6,582 nt of DNA, from positions 228,261-234,842 of the forward strand of contig NZ_KL585394.1 in assembly GCF_000721935.1 (NCBI RefSeq). Direction: 5' to 3'. Made by a program: the position numbers and the translations under genes. The notes beneath the pieces are model-generated. The model ran no database searches. It was not told where the DNA came from and saw only the letters and a list, made by a program, of their open reading frames with translations. Source of the stretch: Streptomyces sp. NRRL WC-3549 (lineage in GTDB: Bacteria > Actinomycetota > Actinomycetes > Streptomycetales > Streptomycetaceae). Below, in pieces: positions 5,311 to 6,582 of the stretch (within the stretch, counting starts at the first letter, position 1; every line of letters begins with the position of its first letter).

Positions 5311-6582
5311 ATGGCATCCGCATTCGAGTACGCACCGGCTCCGGAGTCCCGCTCCGTCGTCGACATCGCCCCGTCGTACGGGCTGTTCATCGACGGCGAG
5401 TTCACCGAGGCCGCCGACGGCAAGGTCTTCAAGACCATCAGCCCCTCCACCGAGGAGGTGCTCTCCGAGGTCGCGCGGGCCGGCGCCGAGGACGTGGACC
5501 GTGCCGTGAGGGCGGCCCGCAAGGCGTTCGAGAAGTGGTCGGCGCTGCCCGGCTCCGAGCGCGCCAAGTACCTCTTCCGGATCGCCCGGATCATCCAGGA
5601 GCGCTCCCGTGAGCTCGCCGTCCTGGAGACCCTGGACAACGGCAAGCCGATCAGGGAGACCCGCGACGCGGACCTCCCGCTGGTCGCCGCGCACTTCTTC
5701 TACTACGCGGGCTGGGCCGACAAACTGGACCACGCCGGATACGGCGCGAATCCGCGTCCGCTGGGTGTGGCCGGGCAGATCATCCCCTGGAACTTCCCGC
5801 TCCTGATGCTCGCGTGGAAGATCGCCCCGGCGCTCGCGACCGGCAACACGGTCGTGCTGAAGCCCGCCGAGACGACGCCGCTCTCGGCGCTGTTCTTCGC
5901 GGACGTCTGCCGCCAGGCGGGGCTGCCCAAGGGTGTCGTCAACATCCTCACCGGCTACGGCGACGCGGGCTCCGCGCTCGTCGAGCACCCGGACGTGAAC
6001 AAGGTCGCCTTCACCGGTTCCACCGCCGTCGGCAAGTCCATCGCCCGGCAGATCGCGGGCACGGACAAGCGCGCGACGCTCGAACTGGGCGGCAAGGGCG
6101 CCAACATCGTCTTCGACGACGCGCCGATCGACCAGGCCGTCGAGGGCATCGTCACCGGGATCTTCTTCAACCAGGGCCAGGTCTGCTGCGCCGGCTCCCG
6201 CCTCCTCGTCCAGGAGTCGGTCCACGACGAGGTGCTGCACGCGCTCAAGCGCCGGCTGTCCACGCTGCGCCTCGGCGACCCGCTGGACAAGAACACCGAC
6301 ATCGGCGCGATCAACTCCGCCGAGCAGCTCTCCCGGATCACCGCGCTCGTGGAGACCGGCGAGGCGGAGGGCGCCGAGCGCTGGTCCGCGCCCTGCGAAC
6401 TCCCCTCCACGGGGTACTGGTTCGCCCCGACGCTGTTCACCGGCGTCACCCAGGCGCACACCGTCGCCCGCGACGAGATCTTCGGCCCGGTGCTGTCGGT
6501 GCTCACCTTCCGCAGCCCGGACGAGGCGGTCGCCAAGGCCAACAACAGCCAGTACGGCCTCTCGGCGGGCATCTGGACGGAG
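5311..6582 (+). CDS. NAD(P)+-dependent aldehyde dehydrogenase, 3' end beyond window
   Basis: The first 424 residues of an aldehyde dehydrogenase superfamily protein; the family is usually near 480-500 residues, so the C-terminus is missing. The frame is open without interruption from ATG 5311 to the window end. Visible motifs are IIPWNFP (Asn161, oxyanion hole), VVLKPAE (Lys184, cofactor binding), FTGSTAVG (Rossmann loop, 234-241), LELGGKGAN (general-base Glu258), GQVCCAGSR (catalytic Cys292, followed by Cys293) and EIFGPV (Glu389). The 34- and 97-residue spacings from Cys292 to Glu258 and Glu389 equal those of human ALDH2. GGTGGA (5295-5300) inside the end of deoC may be the ribosome-binding site. 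Placed six bases after deoC, it most likely oxidises the acetaldehyde released by the aldolase, but substrate specificity cannot be read from sequence. The second Cys is common in the family. Confidence 0.95.
   Translation, partial: MASAFEYAPAPESRSVVDIAPSYGLFIDGEFTEAADGKVFKTISPSTEEVLSEVARAGAEDVDRAVRAARKAFEKWSALPGSERAKYLFRIARIIQERSRELAVLETLDNGKPIRETRDADLPLVAAHFFYYAGWADKLDHAGYGANPRPLGVAGQIIPWNFPLLMLAWKIAPALATGNTVVLKPAETTPLSALFFADVCRQAGLPKGVVNILTGYGDAGSALVEHPDVNKVAFTGSTAVGKSIARQIAGTDKRATLELGGKGANIVFDDAPIDQAVEGIVTGIFFNQGQVCCAGSRLLVQESVHDEVLHALKRRLSTLRLGDPLDKNTDIGAINSAEQLSRITALVETGEAEGAERWSAPCELPSTGYWFAPTLFTGVTQAHTVARDEIFGPVLSVLTFRSPDEAVAKANNSQYGLSAGIWTE

Noticed and set aside
3547..6459. A 970-codon open frame on the minus strand covering the antisense of deoC and the aldehyde dehydrogenase
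   Set aside because: It is a GC-rich shadow: the plus-strand genes carry full catalytic motifs, and the antisense product is repetitive Gly/Arg/Val/Asp-rich sequence. Only its last 211 codons, from ATG 4182, are a real gene.

Overview
The window is very GC-rich, third codon positions are almost all G or C, and several starts are GTG. This, together with the gene families present, points to a Streptomyces or close actinomycete chromosome. No TTA codon was noticed in the genes examined.

Left half (about 54-2669, minus strand): a tightly overlapping three-gene operon for a putative ABC-2-type exporter. In transcription order it holds an ATPase (1915-2669), a seven-helix membrane subunit with a large C-terminal extracytoplasmic domain (686-1918), and a six-helix membrane subunit (54-692). 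The ATPase reading frame is broken by an apparent one-base loss near 2449-2451. All ABC motifs are present, but split over two frames. A perfect 13-bp inverted repeat (2685-2697 / 2711-2723) lies directly upstream of the ATPase ribosome-binding site.

Middle (about 2670-3546): roughly 880 bases with no convincing intact gene. It holds a candidate minus-strand promoter, coding-like fragments in more than one frame that may be the remains of a small secreted-protein gene, a sequence matching the Streptomyces Crp motif as I recall it, and a strong 14-bp GC-rich hairpin that probably terminates the next minus-strand gene.

Right half (3547-6582): a minus-strand membrane protein with a PH-like domain is divergent from deoC (2-deoxyribose-5-phosphate aldolase) and a closely spaced aldehyde dehydrogenase gene that runs off the window. 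DeoC splits deoxyribose 5-phosphate into glyceraldehyde 3-phosphate and acetaldehyde. The adjacent dehydrogenase is well placed to oxidise that acetaldehyde, so the pair reads as a deoxynucleoside catabolism unit. The deoC start looks leaderless, with a perfect 12-bp palindrome sitting between the proposed -35 and -10 elements as a candidate repressor operator.

No clearly new multi-gene system is visible. The points most worth checking are the deoC leaderless promoter with its operator, the broken ABC ATPase with its upstream hairpin, and the decayed-looking stretch between the exporter and the deo genes.
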